64,000 bases of DNA from assembly GCF_026427355.1 (NCBI RefSeq), contig NZ_CP102668.1:62001-126000 (forward strand). The letters are read 5' to 3'. Origin of the DNA: Sphingobium sp. JS3065. GTDB lineage: Bacteria; Pseudomonadota; Alphaproteobacteria; Sphingomonadales; Sphingomonadaceae. The notes below the pieces were generated by a model, which was not told where the DNA came from, did no database searches, and was given only the letters and a program-made list of their open reading frames with translations. This document shows positions 46,097-55,087 of this stretch, piece by piece (positions within the stretch are counted from its first letter, which is position 1; each line of letters begins with the position of its first letter). Made by a program: the position numbers and the translations under genes.

Positions 46097-46860
46097 CAGA
46101 TGGCGGCCGCTGGCGCTGAACCGAGCCGCCGTTCGATCTCGGCGAGGATCGGCCGAATTTCCTCGGCCGCCGCCTTGGCGCCGCCACCACCCTCCATCCA
46201 GACCGGCCGATGATTTTCCGCGGCATGCTTGTAGGTCGGTCGCGCCTTGATAAAGGCCGGGAACATCAGCCGCTCGCCCACCGCGTGCGCGAGCTTGACG
46301 GCATTGTCTATTTCGCGCCGGTCGAACGGGTTGACCATCGATGGCAGCAATCCGAGGAAATCGATCTTGCGCCCTGCCCTCGCCGCCTCGGCCTTGCGCA
46401 GCGCGGTCAGCAGCATCTTGGCGCACTCGACCGAATCTTCGGCGACCTGGACGGGCGCGATCACTGCGTCGGCGACCGCGAGAGCGCTCAGGGTCAGCTC
46501 ATCCCATTTGGGACCGGTATCGATCACGCACAGGTCGAAATGGGGCGCGAGCGCAGGAAAGCGGCCGAGAAAGTCGCGCACATCCTGCGCCGCCTTGATC
46601 ATTTGCAAACGCTGATCGGCGGCGAGCAAAGTGAGACCGACCCGACCGTCGGCGGCAAGCGCCGCCGACGGATCGAAGAGATCGGCCGCGAAGCCACCCG
46701 GCCGCTCGCGGGCTAGACGGCGCGACGAACTGCCTTGCGGGTCTAGGTCGACGAACACGACCCGGCGCCCTGCCGCTTCGGCCAGATACCAGGCGAGATG
46801 CGTGGCGAGAAAGGTCTTGCCTACCCCGCCCTTGAGAAGGCTCACGGCGATCGTTCTCAT
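46096..46860 (-). CDS. parA: ParA partition ATPase
   Basis: 254 residues from ATG 46860. Deviant Walker A KGGVGKT (residues 10-16), Walker A' VFVDLDPQGSS and Walker B-like FDLCVIDTGPKWDEL. There is no N-terminal HTH, so it is the short (type Ib-like) ParA; autoregulation would then fall to ParB or the palindromes. It is second in the order small ORF-parA-parB. Confidence 0.93.
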   Translation of the reverse strand: MRTIAVSLLKGGVGKTFLATHLAWYLAEAAGRRVVFVDLDPQGSSSRRLARERPGGFAADLFDPSAALAADGRVGLTLLAADQRLQMIKAAQDVRDFLGRFPALAPHFDLCVIDTGPKWDELTLSALAVADAVIAPVQVAEDSVECAKMLLTALRKAEAARAGRKIDFLGLLPSMVNPFDRREIDNAVKLAHAVGERLMFPAFIKARPTYKHAAENHRPVWMEGGGGAKAAAEEIRPILAEIERRLGSAPAAAI

Positions 46861-46873
46861 CGGTGCGGCCAGC

Positions 46874-47050
46874 TCAGCAATAGTCGTCCGGACCGTCGCG
46901 CAGATTGCGCTCATAATGGTCGCGCGATAACCAGTCGCCGCCGCCGCCGATGCCGGGACCGACATAGCGGAACAGGTAGACGGTGAGCGCGAAACAGCCG
47001 AACGCAAAGAGGATCGCGTGATCGGGATGCGCGGCGAAATAGGCGGACAT
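46874..47050 (-). CDS. 58-residue membrane protein upstream of parA
   Basis: Small gene starting at ATG 47050 behind a strong GAGGAG site and ending 13 bases before parA. The product has an N-terminal hydrophobic helix (AILFAFGCFALTVYLF, about residues 13-28), then VGPGIGGGGDWLSRDHYER and an acidic tail. One membrane span with a cytoplasmic tail is likely. I do not recognise the family. The spacing makes it the first gene of the par operon. Confidence 0.65.
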   Translation of the reverse strand: MSAYFAAHPDHAILFAFGCFALTVYLFRYVGPGIGGGGDWLSRDHYERNLRDGPDDYC

Positions 47051-47467
47051 GGCGTTAACTCCTCAAATGGTCTGATCCCGCGCCGGTTCACAGCTTTGCA
47101 TCGGCCGCACGGGGGCGATGCTCCGGTGCACCCTCCCCTCCCCGAGCGCACTTGGTGCGTGGACATCCTTTGCGCGCAGTCTGCTCAAGCAGACTTTTCA
47201 CGGCCATCCCCCCGGTCGGGGGGAGGCCGTGCCGATCAGTATTCCTCGGCGAGTAGGATCGTCAGAACCCGAGTGGTGACGTCGGGATTGGCTGGATCGG
47301 GTGAGCCCCAGGCAAGCTCGAGATCACGTCACGAGCCGCGCGCTCCATTGACCCCGACAGAGTTTGTCACCCCATTGAGCTATAATTTGCCTATCTAGAA
47401 AGATGAAAGATCGACAGAACTAAAATCTGCTCGAACTTCAGTTTCATGCGGAGGAAAGCGACACGGA
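47051..47467. other. Intergenic control region between par operon and mcrBC operon
   Basis: 417 bases between divergent operons. It contains palindrome copy 2 (47178-47195), a GC-rich hairpin (CGGCC-AT-CCCCCC, GGTC loop, GGGGGG-A-GGCCG, 47201-47229) and, on the minus strand near 47235-47325, a short open stretch without a start codon ending TILLAEEY, perhaps a gene remnant. AT-richer sequence near 47380-47440 probably holds the promoter of the restriction operon. Confidence 0.45.
47178..47195. repeat. Palindrome AGTCTGC-TCAA-GCAGACT, copy 2
   Basis: Exact reverse complement of the site at 44987-45004, located 128 bases upstream of the small ORF that begins the par operon, so suited to a centromere or operator role. 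Confidence 0.6.
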
Positions 47468-47878
47468 ATGACAAGACCAATCGAACGCTATCTGAGCGAA
47501 CTGACGCAAAAAGCTCAAGCCGCCGGTCTGGACATGGCGAAGCCCGGTTCAAACTGGGCGCCAATGCGACCCCTGATTCGCGGTACACATATCAGCACCA
47601 GCGTCACCAAGGATAAGGTCCAGGTGAATCTCAATAATGATCGCGACGAAGATCGGCAGCGCTACAACGCGCTCGTCGTTGATCGCGCCACAATCGATAC
47701 GGCCATCGGCATGGGTTTGAAATGGGAGAAGGAAGGCAGCGTCAAAAAGACCGTTATCCGCGCGACGCGTGACGGAGGATATGACGTTTCCGACTGGGAC
47801 GAGCAGCATGAATGGGCCATCACGATGATGAAGGCCTTCATCGATCAATTCGGTCCGCGCCTTGCGCGCTTCGGCTGA
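47468..47878 (+). CDS. DUF4268-like protein at head of mcrBC operon
   Basis: 136-residue protein with the DUF4268 C-terminal pattern: IDTAIGMGLKWEKEG, a charged strand pair and WDEQHEWAITMMKAFIDQFG. A GGAGG site precedes ATG 47468. DUF4268 domains often accompany restriction genes; the exact role is unknown. It ends 8 bases before mcrB and is almost certainly co-expressed. Confidence 0.6.
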   Translation: MTRPIERYLSELTQKAQAAGLDMAKPGSNWAPMRPLIRGTHISTSVTKDKVQVNLNNDRDEDRQRYNALVVDRATIDTAIGMGLKWEKEGSVKKTVIRATRDGGYDVSDWDEQHEWAITMMKAFIDQFGPRLARFG

Positions 47879-47886
47879 CTGACTTT

Positions 47887-50688
47887 ATGCAGGACCATGC
47901 GTTCAAGGCTGCGCTCAGTGCCGAGGGACAAGCTACCTCCAGCATCTCCACCCGGCTCTCCGATGCGCGTCGTATAGAAAAGCATTTCGGTGATCTTGAT
48001 GCCGCCTTTGCCCGAGATGGCTGCGCCGCGATCATGCAGGCGCTGACCTATACGACTTCGGACCAAGCGGCAGGTAGGGCCAATCCTTCGGGCATGCCCA
48101 TTGAGGGAAATCTCTATGATTCCCTGAGCAGCTACAGATCGGCTTTATCGGCCTATATTCGTTTTTTGAACGCATCACAGACTAATGTCGATGAATCCCA
48201 GGCTGACCGCATCCGCCAGTTTGTTGCGAGACATTATGCCGATAGCGCGCGCCAGGAGGGGCGCAAGCACTTCACGGTGATCTCAGGTCAGGTGCATCGT
48301 GACATGAATCTTCACAACGCCATGCCCGCTATCTGCAGCGCGCTTGGGTCCAAGAAATTCACTGCGATGATTGATGCCGAGCTTGCCGAGCGCGCAGGTC
48401 CCACCAATAGCTCGACGGTCAAATTTACCTTTGCCTTTCACCCAGACGGCAATTTTGACATCGCCGCAGCCGATCGAGAGCTACGCCGACGCTATGGCGA
48501 TCCCATTCCCACGATCAAACCCGAAGGCAACCAGAAGATCATCAGCTTCGCCCTGCATGATGAAAGACAGATTGCTCTTGAACTAGAGGGGAAAAGCGTC
48601 CGCCTGTGGCTAGAGGACGATGCGGACGCACCGCCGCCGCCTTGCGAGAAATTCGACACCTATCTTCCGAGCCAAGGCCGTCAAACCAATCTTCCGAGCC
48701 GCTTGCGGCACAATCCGCCGGGCGACATGCAAGCGCGACGTGTCATCAAAGCAGTTATTCCCCAGCTATCGACGCTGACCGCCGTGCTGGACTGGTACGA
48801 GGCAATCCACGAGGATATTATGCAACTGACCCGCGAGGCCGTCATTGAGGCAATGGCTGAATGCGATGCGCTAGGCGTTCAGCAGTTTCTCACCACGCAT
48901 GATTTCAGAAATCCCAACAGCTATTGGGTGGAGGAAAAGGGCAGGCATTATCCTGCAAAGGCGATTGCCAATGTCGGGTTACGCGCGATCCTCGGGCCAT
49001 CAACGAAAATCGTCGATGCAACCCGGTCGCGCGACATGCTTACGCGGCTTGGTTTTCTCGTGATCGACCGCAACGCCCAGGAAGATACAACACCGTCGGA
49101 CGAGCCGTTGCTACCGGAAAAACAACTGCCGCAAACCACGAACCTGATCCTGTACGGCCCGCCCGGAACCGGCAAGACCTACGCCACGGCGTGGGAAGCC
49201 GTGCGGCTCTGTCTCGGAGACGCTGCGGCGGCGCAATTGCGCCACGACAGGGATCGCCTGATGGCCGAATATCGCCGCCTCGCTGGCGAAGGGCAGATCG
49301 AGTTCGTCACCTTCCACCAGTCCTTCTCTTATGAGGATTTCGTCGAAGGATTGAGGCCGACGACCCGAACCGAGCTGGAGGGTGACCAGGAGCAGGATGT
49401 TACCGCATCAGGCGGCTTCAGCCTCAAGCCGCATGCCGGTGTCTTCAAGCTCATCAGCGAAAGGGCGCGGCTCGACACGGGTGATGCGCCCACGCGCCGG
49501 CTCGACCGCTCGAGATCGATTTATAAGATCGCCCTCGGACAGCGCGGCAATCAAGAGGATCGCATTAAGGAAGGGCTCGACGGCGCGCTGATCCATCTGG
49601 GCTGGGGTGGCGATATCGACTGGTCCGACGAACGCTTCGACGATTTCGAAGAAATTCGGAAGGAGTGGAACGAGAAAAAGGATCCCGATGCCTCCGGCAA
49701 GGACCCCAATATCGAGATGACCTACGCTTTCCGATCGGGCCTTCAGATCGATGATTATGTGGTCATTTCTGATGGACGGGATAGCTATCGCGCCTTTGGG
49801 CAGGTGACCGGCGAATATCGGTTCGATCCCGATGCCAGTTTCCATCCCCACCGCCGCAGCGTCAAATGGATATGGCGCGATGACGAGGGCGCAGAGCGAA
49901 GCGCCTTCTACCCGCGGAACTTTCGGCGGCAGTCCGCCTATCGATTGGATCCGGACGAGATCGATTGGGATGCGCTGGAAACCGTCGTCATTGGCCCCAA
50001 CGCGGAGCGCCCCGTCGCTGGCGCACGGCCACATGTGCTGGTCATCGACGAAATCAACCGGGCCAACATCTCGCGGGTGTTCGGCGAGCTGATTACGTTG
50101 CTCGAAGTGGACAAACGCTTGGGCTGCGAGAACGAAGTAAGGGTCCGGCTACCCTATTCCGGAACAAGCTTCGGCGTACCGTCGAACCTTCACATCATCG
50201 CCACCATGAACACCGCTGACCGTTCAATCGCGCTGCTCGACACCGCGCTGCGCCGCCGGTTCACGTTCCGCGAGTTGATGCCAGACACCGAAGCGCTTCG
50301 CGGAGCGCTGGCGGCAAAGCAAATCGACGCCAATAATGTCGACGGAATCGATCTGTGCAAACTGATGCGAACCATCAATGAACGGATCGAGTATCTTTTC
50401 GATCGAGAACACCAAATCGGTCACGCCTATTTCACAGGATGCCGCAGACGTGCGGACGTCGAGGACGTCATGCGCCACAAGGTCATCCCGCTTCTGGCCG
50501 AGTATTTCTATGAGGACTGGTCAAAGGTCGCTGCCGTACTCGGCGACAGCGACGGCGCGGCGGGTGCTCGGTTCATTGGGGCAAAAAGGCTTTCCACGCC
50601 GGCGAGCTTTGCTGAAGATGAATTTGGGGGCGACAAGCTGCGCTGGAGCGTGAAGGCAAGCTTCGATTTTTCGGAATTCGAAATCTGA
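47887..50688 (+). CDS. mcrB: McrB-type GTPase/AAA+ motor with an internal EVE-like domain
   Basis: Motor of a type IV (modification-dependent) restriction system, 933 residues from ATG 47887. The N-terminal part (1-230) is unrecognised. A segment near 325-390 (REAVIEAMAECDALG, FLTTHDFRNPNSYWV, RHYPAKAIANVGLRAILG) resembles the ScoMcrA head domain. Walker A GPPGTGKT is near 424, then FHQSFSYEDFVEGLRP. An insert at about 540-705 (ALIHLGWGGDIDWSD, LQIDDYVVISDG, GQVTGEYRFDP, PHRRSVKWIW) has EVE/PUA-like features. VLVIDEINRAN (about 717) and the McrB-type ATMNTADRSIALLDTALRRR complete the motor. It overlaps mcrC by one base. Confidence 0.9.
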   Translation: MQDHAFKAALSAEGQATSSISTRLSDARRIEKHFGDLDAAFARDGCAAIMQALTYTTSDQAAGRANPSGMPIEGNLYDSLSSYRSALSAYIRFLNASQTNVDESQADRIRQFVARHYADSARQEGRKHFTVISGQVHRDMNLHNAMPAICSALGSKKFTAMIDAELAERAGPTNSSTVKFTFAFHPDGNFDIAAADRELRRRYGDPIPTIKPEGNQKIISFALHDERQIALELEGKSVRLWLEDDADAPPPPCEKFDTYLPSQGRQTNLPSRLRHNPPGDMQARRVIKAVIPQLSTLTAVLDWYEAIHEDIMQLTREAVIEAMAECDALGVQQFLTTHDFRNPNSYWVEEKGRHYPAKAIANVGLRAILGPSTKIVDATRSRDMLTRLGFLVIDRNAQEDTTPSDEPLLPEKQLPQTTNLILYGPPGTGKTYATAWEAVRLCLGDAAAAQLRHDRDRLMAEYRRLAGEGQIEFVTFHQSFSYEDFVEGLRPTTRTELEGDQEQDVTASGGFSLKPHAGVFKLISERARLDTGDAPTRRLDRSRSIYKIALGQRGNQEDRIKEGLDGALIHLGWGGDIDWSDERFDDFEEIRKEWNEKKDPDASGKDPNIEMTYAFRSGLQIDDYVVISDGRDSYRAFGQVTGEYRFDPDASFHPHRRSVKWIWRDDEGAERSAFYPRNFRRQSAYRLDPDEIDWDALETVVIGPNAERPVAGARPHVLVIDEINRANISRVFGELITLLEVDKRLGCENEVRVRLPYSGTSFGVPSNLHIIATMNTADRSIALLDTALRRRFTFRELMPDTEALRGALAAKQIDANNVDGIDLCKLMRTINERIEYLFDREHQIGHAYFTGCRRRADVEDVMRHKVIPLLAEYFYEDWSKVAAVLGDSDGAAGARFIGAKRLSTPASFAEDEFGGDKLRWSVKASFDFSEFEI

Positions 50689-51998
50689 TGCCATCCTACA
50701 TCGTTCGCGAGTGGGACAAACTCACTTATGGCGACGGCGCGGTCCAGATTCCCCCGCACCACGCTGATAAGCTGGCCAGCCTAGCCGCCCAATCGGCATT
50801 TGCCGGGCGGGGCGGAGGCGGCGTGCTCGACCACGGTCGACACGCCTTGCGCGCGCGGGGCGTGGTAGGAATTCTGGCGGCCCGCGATTGCAGCTTGGAG
50901 ATTCTACCCAAGATAGACGTAGCGCCAGGCGAAACGATCGATCATCAAAATGCGGCGATCCGAAAACGCCTGATCCACATGCTGGCTGTCGCGCTCGATC
51001 TCAAAATCGACCTTGGTGCGGTGACTGATCTTGCCTGGCAGCGCGAAACGCTGCTTGAAATCCTGATCCGCATCTTCTGCGACAAGCTGACCGAAGCCCT
51101 GCGCAAGGGCACGCCGCGTCGCTATGTCGGGCATGAGGAAGATCTGCCGACACTGCGCGGCAGGCTCGACATTACCCGGCAGTTCACCCGCCATGCCGTC
51201 AACCCATCCCGCCTGGCCTGCCGCTTCGATCTTCTGTCGGAGGACATAGCGCTCAACCGCATCATGAAGGCGGCCATTTCGCACGTGTCCCGCATATCGC
51301 GTCGTCCGGCCAACCAACAGCGATTGCGCGAACTCGCCTTCGTCTACGCGGACATAACCGATGTACCGGTGTCGGGCCTACGATGGGATGAAGCGGTCAT
51401 CGATCGCACCAATCGTCCTTGGCGAGACTTGTTCGGCATGGCCCGGCTTCTCCTCCAGAGCCGCTACCAAACAACGACCGGCGGCACCGGTCAGGGGACC
51501 GCCCTCCTCTTCGAAATGAACACCTTGTTTGAGGAGTATGTCGGGCGGCTGATAGCACGCGCGCTTGCCGGAACGGAGTTTACCGTATCTCTGCAGGGCG
51601 GGCGATTGTTCTGCCTCTCTGCCGAGGACAGCGGCCGCGGCCTGTTCCAGACCAAACCGGACATTCTGATCCGTCGTTCGGGCGTCGTGGTACATGTGAT
51701 CGACACCAAATGGAAAAGGATCGCATCACGAATGGATGATCCCAAGCAGGGGGTCTCCCAAGCCGACATCTATCAGATGATGGCCTATGCGCAGCTTTAT
51801 CATGCTCCGCGGCTAACGCTGCTATATCCGCACCATCCAGGCTTGGGCATGACAGAGGCGGTCCACGCCCAGCACCGCATCACCGGCCACACAACCCTTT
51901 TAGAGACAGCGACCGTCGATGTGTCGAGCAGCGTCGACATGCTTGCGCGCCTGCGCCGCCTGCTCCTGTGCGAAGATGCCGCCCTCAGCGCATCCTAA
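50688..51998 (+). CDS. mcrC: McrC nuclease subunit
   Basis: 436 residues. N-terminal McrC domain, LEILPKIDVAPGE, DLPTLRGRLDITRQF and RFDLLSEDIALNRIMKAA in the middle, and a C-terminal PD-(D/E)xK nuclease with TKPDILIRR and VIDTKWK (about 322-345) followed by DIYQMMAYAQLY. It works with the McrB motor to cut DNA bearing the modified bases that the complex recognises. The gene is intact and ends 46 bases from the convergent AAA gene. Confidence 0.92.
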   Translation: MPSYIVREWDKLTYGDGAVQIPPHHADKLASLAAQSAFAGRGGGGVLDHGRHALRARGVVGILAARDCSLEILPKIDVAPGETIDHQNAAIRKRLIHMLAVALDLKIDLGAVTDLAWQRETLLEILIRIFCDKLTEALRKGTPRRYVGHEEDLPTLRGRLDITRQFTRHAVNPSRLACRFDLLSEDIALNRIMKAAISHVSRISRRPANQQRLRELAFVYADITDVPVSGLRWDEAVIDRTNRPWRDLFGMARLLLQSRYQTTTGGTGQGTALLFEMNTLFEEYVGRLIARALAGTEFTVSLQGGRLFCLSAEDSGRGLFQTKPDILIRRSGVVVHVIDTKWKRIASRMDDPKQGVSQADIYQMMAYAQLYHAPRLTLLYPHHPGLGMTEAVHAQHRITGHTTLLETATVDVSSSVDMLARLRRLLLCEDAALSAS

Positions 51999-52044
51999 AC
52001 GCTGACAGACAATGCACTTCAACAGATGGGGACGGAGAACCAGA

Positions 52045-54300
52045 TTACGTCTCGGAGAGTTTTCTCAAGCCTTCGTAGTGAAGCGGCGCCACAGACTTAA
52101 TCATATCCAATAAATATTCTGCGTTCTTTTGCGCCTCTGCCACGAGGGCAGGATCAAAACTCTTTCCTGTATGGTGCGACAGGTCATTTGCAAATTTATA
52201 AATTGCCGTCTTTTTGATCGGGTCATAATCCACGTCATCCATTTTCTGATAAAGCGACTTGCGCGATGGAACATGGAAGTCGAGAAACGTCTCAAGTACT
52301 TTACGAGAAATATTTGGAACATGGTAACAACCGAGAATCGTTCCATCTGATTTGAATGTATGGAGCACCTTGAAGAGATAGTGATACTCGGTCGCATGAT
52401 CGATCAAAAGCCTATCCAACGGAGTTATCCTCGCAGATCGACCTTCTTCAGTCTCCGTGCATAGCACCATCGAATAGGATTTCGTATTTTCTTGGCCGCG
52501 CACATTCTGCAGCCAGTTTATGATTAACTTAAGGAATTCAAAATTATGGGTCAGGATGAATAGTTGCTTCGCGCGCTGGGTCTCGTTCTTGAGGAATGCG
52601 AAGGCCTGATAGATCGCCGAAGCATCAAGACTGGAAATCGGATCGTCGATGACGACGATTCCTTCGCCAATGTTAAAATCCTGATCCTTAAGTTGCACGA
52701 GGAAATAGATGAAGGCGACGGCTGTCTTTTCGCCCTCACTCAGGCGCTTGGCCGGCTTGCCGCGCCGCAGGACGCGATAGCCCTCATCGCCGGACTCAAA
52801 GCGTAGCTCCGTCCTGCCAAGGAACTGTTTGAGAAGGTCGGTCAGGCCAAGCCCGCCCGCATGTGCACTTGAAACCTTGGCTTGCTTCTCTCGAATTGAC
52901 TGAGACAGAGCCTCGATCCCGCGTTTGTCCTCAAGATCCTCACCGCCGTTTTGCCACAGTTCGATTTCAGCATTCAGCTTTGCAGCCTTGTCAGTTAATT
53001 CTTCGACATCGGCTTTGATGGACAGAAGATGATGCGCCTCAATGGCGTCGCGGGCCGCCCGCTTCTCTCGCTCGAAGCCTGCCGTTTTGTCATTATGGCG
53101 CGCGATGAGCGCCTTAATCATGCCCAGCGCTGCGGTCAGCTGTATCGTATCACAGGCGATTTCCGGCTCATAAGCCGTGGTCCGCAAGGTCAGCTTTTCG
53201 GTCAGGATCCCATCGATCTTCTCCAGGCTCAGCTGCAGGGTCGCGAGCTCAGCTTCAACCGATGTCTGCGCGGCGTCGTAATCTGCTCGAAGTTCGGAAT
53301 AGAACATCAGACGATCGGGCAGCGCCGTCCTGCCAAGCGCATCGATGATGGCGCGGAGGCTGAGGCGCTCCGCGTCGATTTCTTCCTTCAGCCTTTGGTC
53401 TTCGACACTGAAATGGTCGGAAAGTGCCCTGAGGCGGTCAGCAGGCATGATCTGGTCGCAGAATTCGCAGCGACCGGTTGCATGTTTGGCATGGATACCA
53501 ACGCCTTGTTCGGCCCAGAGGGCTATATCGGGGTTTTCCGCAAGACGGGCGATGACGGCCGACTGCGCCGAACGCATCGTCAGTGCCTTGGCACGATCCC
53601 CGGCGCCAGCGGCAGCCTGCAAGGCGCTGATGGGCTCCTGCCCCGGTCGTTCGGGACCCCGCGGGATGGTGAGCGGGTTAATCTCGGGCATTTGCTCCTG
53701 ACGAACGGTGCCGCGATGAACCTCGTATTCGCCTTCGGATAGAGCCCTCTCATCCCCAAGCTTGACGTAGGCTGCTTCAGCGTCGGGCTTGCGATAACTG
53801 CGAAGGGTTGACCCGCTGGTGGCCTCACCAATGGTCTTGGCGATGGCGGAAAACAACTTGCCCTTGTCATTCACAAGCTTGACCACGGCAGCCTCATTGG
53901 CCTGGACACGCTTTACTCGATCGTCGCGAATGGCGATTTCAGCCTTCAGCTCCTCGGCAATGGCCTTGTTCTCTTCGCCGAGGATGAGAATATGCCGAAG
54001 CGGCCCGTCGAAACGACCGATATTCGCTTCAACAAAGTCGCTGTTGAAGACACGTACGCGGCGGCCATACTTCACTCCCTTCGTGAGCTGGCCGGACTGC
54101 GATTCAACTGTGAACTCAAGATCGGGGTGATCGGGATGCTCACCCGATTCCAGGCAGGCAAGCAGCCGCGAGAGGGTTGTTTTGCCAGAGCCATTCTCGC
54201 CATAAACTACGTTGTAGCGGCCAAAGGCGGGAAAATCGGCGGCCGCCGCGTAATCGCCAAAAACGCCTAAGCCCTTAATCTTCTTGATCTGAGTAAGCAT
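52045..54300 (-). CDS. RloC/PrrC-like AAA ATPase with putative HEPN nuclease end
   Basis: 751 residues. ABC-type head (AAA_13): Walker A YGENGSGKTTLSRLL (about 33), signature RLSEGEKTAVAFIYFL and Walker B GIVVIDDPISSLD late in the protein, with coiled coils between. A CEFC zinc-hook-like motif sits at residues 278-281. The C-terminal part has R-x3-E (R666, E670 in SRKVLETF) and NDLSHHTG (His about 709-710), resembling the R/E/H catalytic set of PrrC and RloC anticodon nucleases. These cut tRNA when phage or DNA damage is sensed. The gene end (52045-52560) is AT-richer than the rest. The tRNase role is inferred. Confidence 0.65.
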   Translation of the reverse strand: MLTQIKKIKGLGVFGDYAAAADFPAFGRYNVVYGENGSGKTTLSRLLACLESGEHPDHPDLEFTVESQSGQLTKGVKYGRRVRVFNSDFVEANIGRFDGPLRHILILGEENKAIAEELKAEIAIRDDRVKRVQANEAAVVKLVNDKGKLFSAIAKTIGEATSGSTLRSYRKPDAEAAYVKLGDERALSEGEYEVHRGTVRQEQMPEINPLTIPRGPERPGQEPISALQAAAGAGDRAKALTMRSAQSAVIARLAENPDIALWAEQGVGIHAKHATGRCEFCDQIMPADRLRALSDHFSVEDQRLKEEIDAERLSLRAIIDALGRTALPDRLMFYSELRADYDAAQTSVEAELATLQLSLEKIDGILTEKLTLRTTAYEPEIACDTIQLTAALGMIKALIARHNDKTAGFEREKRAARDAIEAHHLLSIKADVEELTDKAAKLNAEIELWQNGGEDLEDKRGIEALSQSIREKQAKVSSAHAGGLGLTDLLKQFLGRTELRFESGDEGYRVLRRGKPAKRLSEGEKTAVAFIYFLVQLKDQDFNIGEGIVVIDDPISSLDASAIYQAFAFLKNETQRAKQLFILTHNFEFLKLIINWLQNVRGQENTKSYSMVLCTETEEGRSARITPLDRLLIDHATEYHYLFKVLHTFKSDGTILGCYHVPNISRKVLETFLDFHVPSRKSLYQKMDDVDYDPIKKTAIYKFANDLSHHTGKSFDPALVAEAQKNAEYLLDMIKSVAPLHYEGLRKLSET

Positions 54301-54472
54301 TCTTCCCCCTCTACTCGTAACCTATCACAGCCGACGCCCGAGGAAGAGAGCTTCACTGGCAAAATAGCGCACCGCCCGCGGCAGGGATCGTCACCCGAAT
54401 GGGCTGAGACTTGGAAAGCCAAGGCTCAGGGCGAAGCCTAGAGCCCGGTCCGGCATCGCCGGAACCGCCCGT

Positions 54473-54994
54473 TCAGATCTTTACGGTTCGCCGGAAATTG
54501 CCAAGAACGGAGCACAGCTTCTGGCTTTTGCGCTTCAGATCGACGAGCCTTTCGTCAGCTTCGGCTTGCTCGAAAAGCAGCATCAAGCGTTCAGCTTGCT
54601 GCCCGCGGATCGAGACATGGCGCAATATCACGGTCCATTTGCCGGTTCGCTCAAGCGCGATCTTTGCCTGACCATGAGCCAGAAATGACCGTAGACCCTC
54701 GAGCGTGCGGAGATCCAATAGAGCCTTACCCGCCGCCTTGCCTTCCTTTGCGAAAGCGCCATCCGCCTCGATAAGTTTGCTGAGGTCATCGAAACGCTGA
54801 CCGATCAAATGCCGCAACCGTACTGCCTCCCCTCTACCCGGAATGGCCTTGAGAAGGAGCAGCGTTTCGGTGACGGCCGCTTCAGCCGCCGAGAAATGCT
54901 GCAGACACGCGCCGCGCCACGCGTTCACATCTTGGATCGCCTGGTTCCATAAGGGATCATCGCTGGCAATTTCGATTGGCGCACCGTCATCCAT
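54473..54994 (-). CDS. Small helical protein with R-x4-H (HEPN-like) motif
   Basis: 173-residue, all-helical product. Helices with AWRGACLQHFSAAEAAVTET, LRHLIGQRFDDLSKL and TLEGLRSFLAHGQAK (R102-x4-H107) give a HEPN-like pattern, followed by a basic RLVDLKRKSQKL helix. No family name recognised. It lies upstream of the RloC-like gene on the same strand with a 172-base gap holding a short GC-rich repeat, so it may or may not share its promoter. Confidence 0.5.
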   Translation of the reverse strand: MDDGAPIEIASDDPLWNQAIQDVNAWRGACLQHFSAAEAAVTETLLLLKAIPGRGEAVRLRHLIGQRFDDLSKLIEADGAFAKEGKAAGKALLDLRTLEGLRSFLAHGQAKIALERTGKWTVILRHVSIRGQQAERLMLLFEQAEADERLVDLKRKSQKLCSVLGNFRRTVKI

Positions 54995-55087
54995 GCCAAA
55001 CGCCTAGCGCTGCTCCCTTTATTTTCGTTGAATCAATGACACGTCCTCCATGGCAAAGCCGGGAGCCGTAGGCTCCCGGAGGAGCCA

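Noticed and set aside
45164-46426. Longer ParB starting at 46426
   Set aside because: The extra 110 residues are antisense-like, Arg/Gly-rich and lie inside parA; ATG 46096 overlaps the parA stop as expected.
47235-47325. Short minus-strand coding stretch ending TILLAEEY
   Set aside because: An in-frame stop precedes it with no start codon, so it is at best a remnant and is not listed as a gene.
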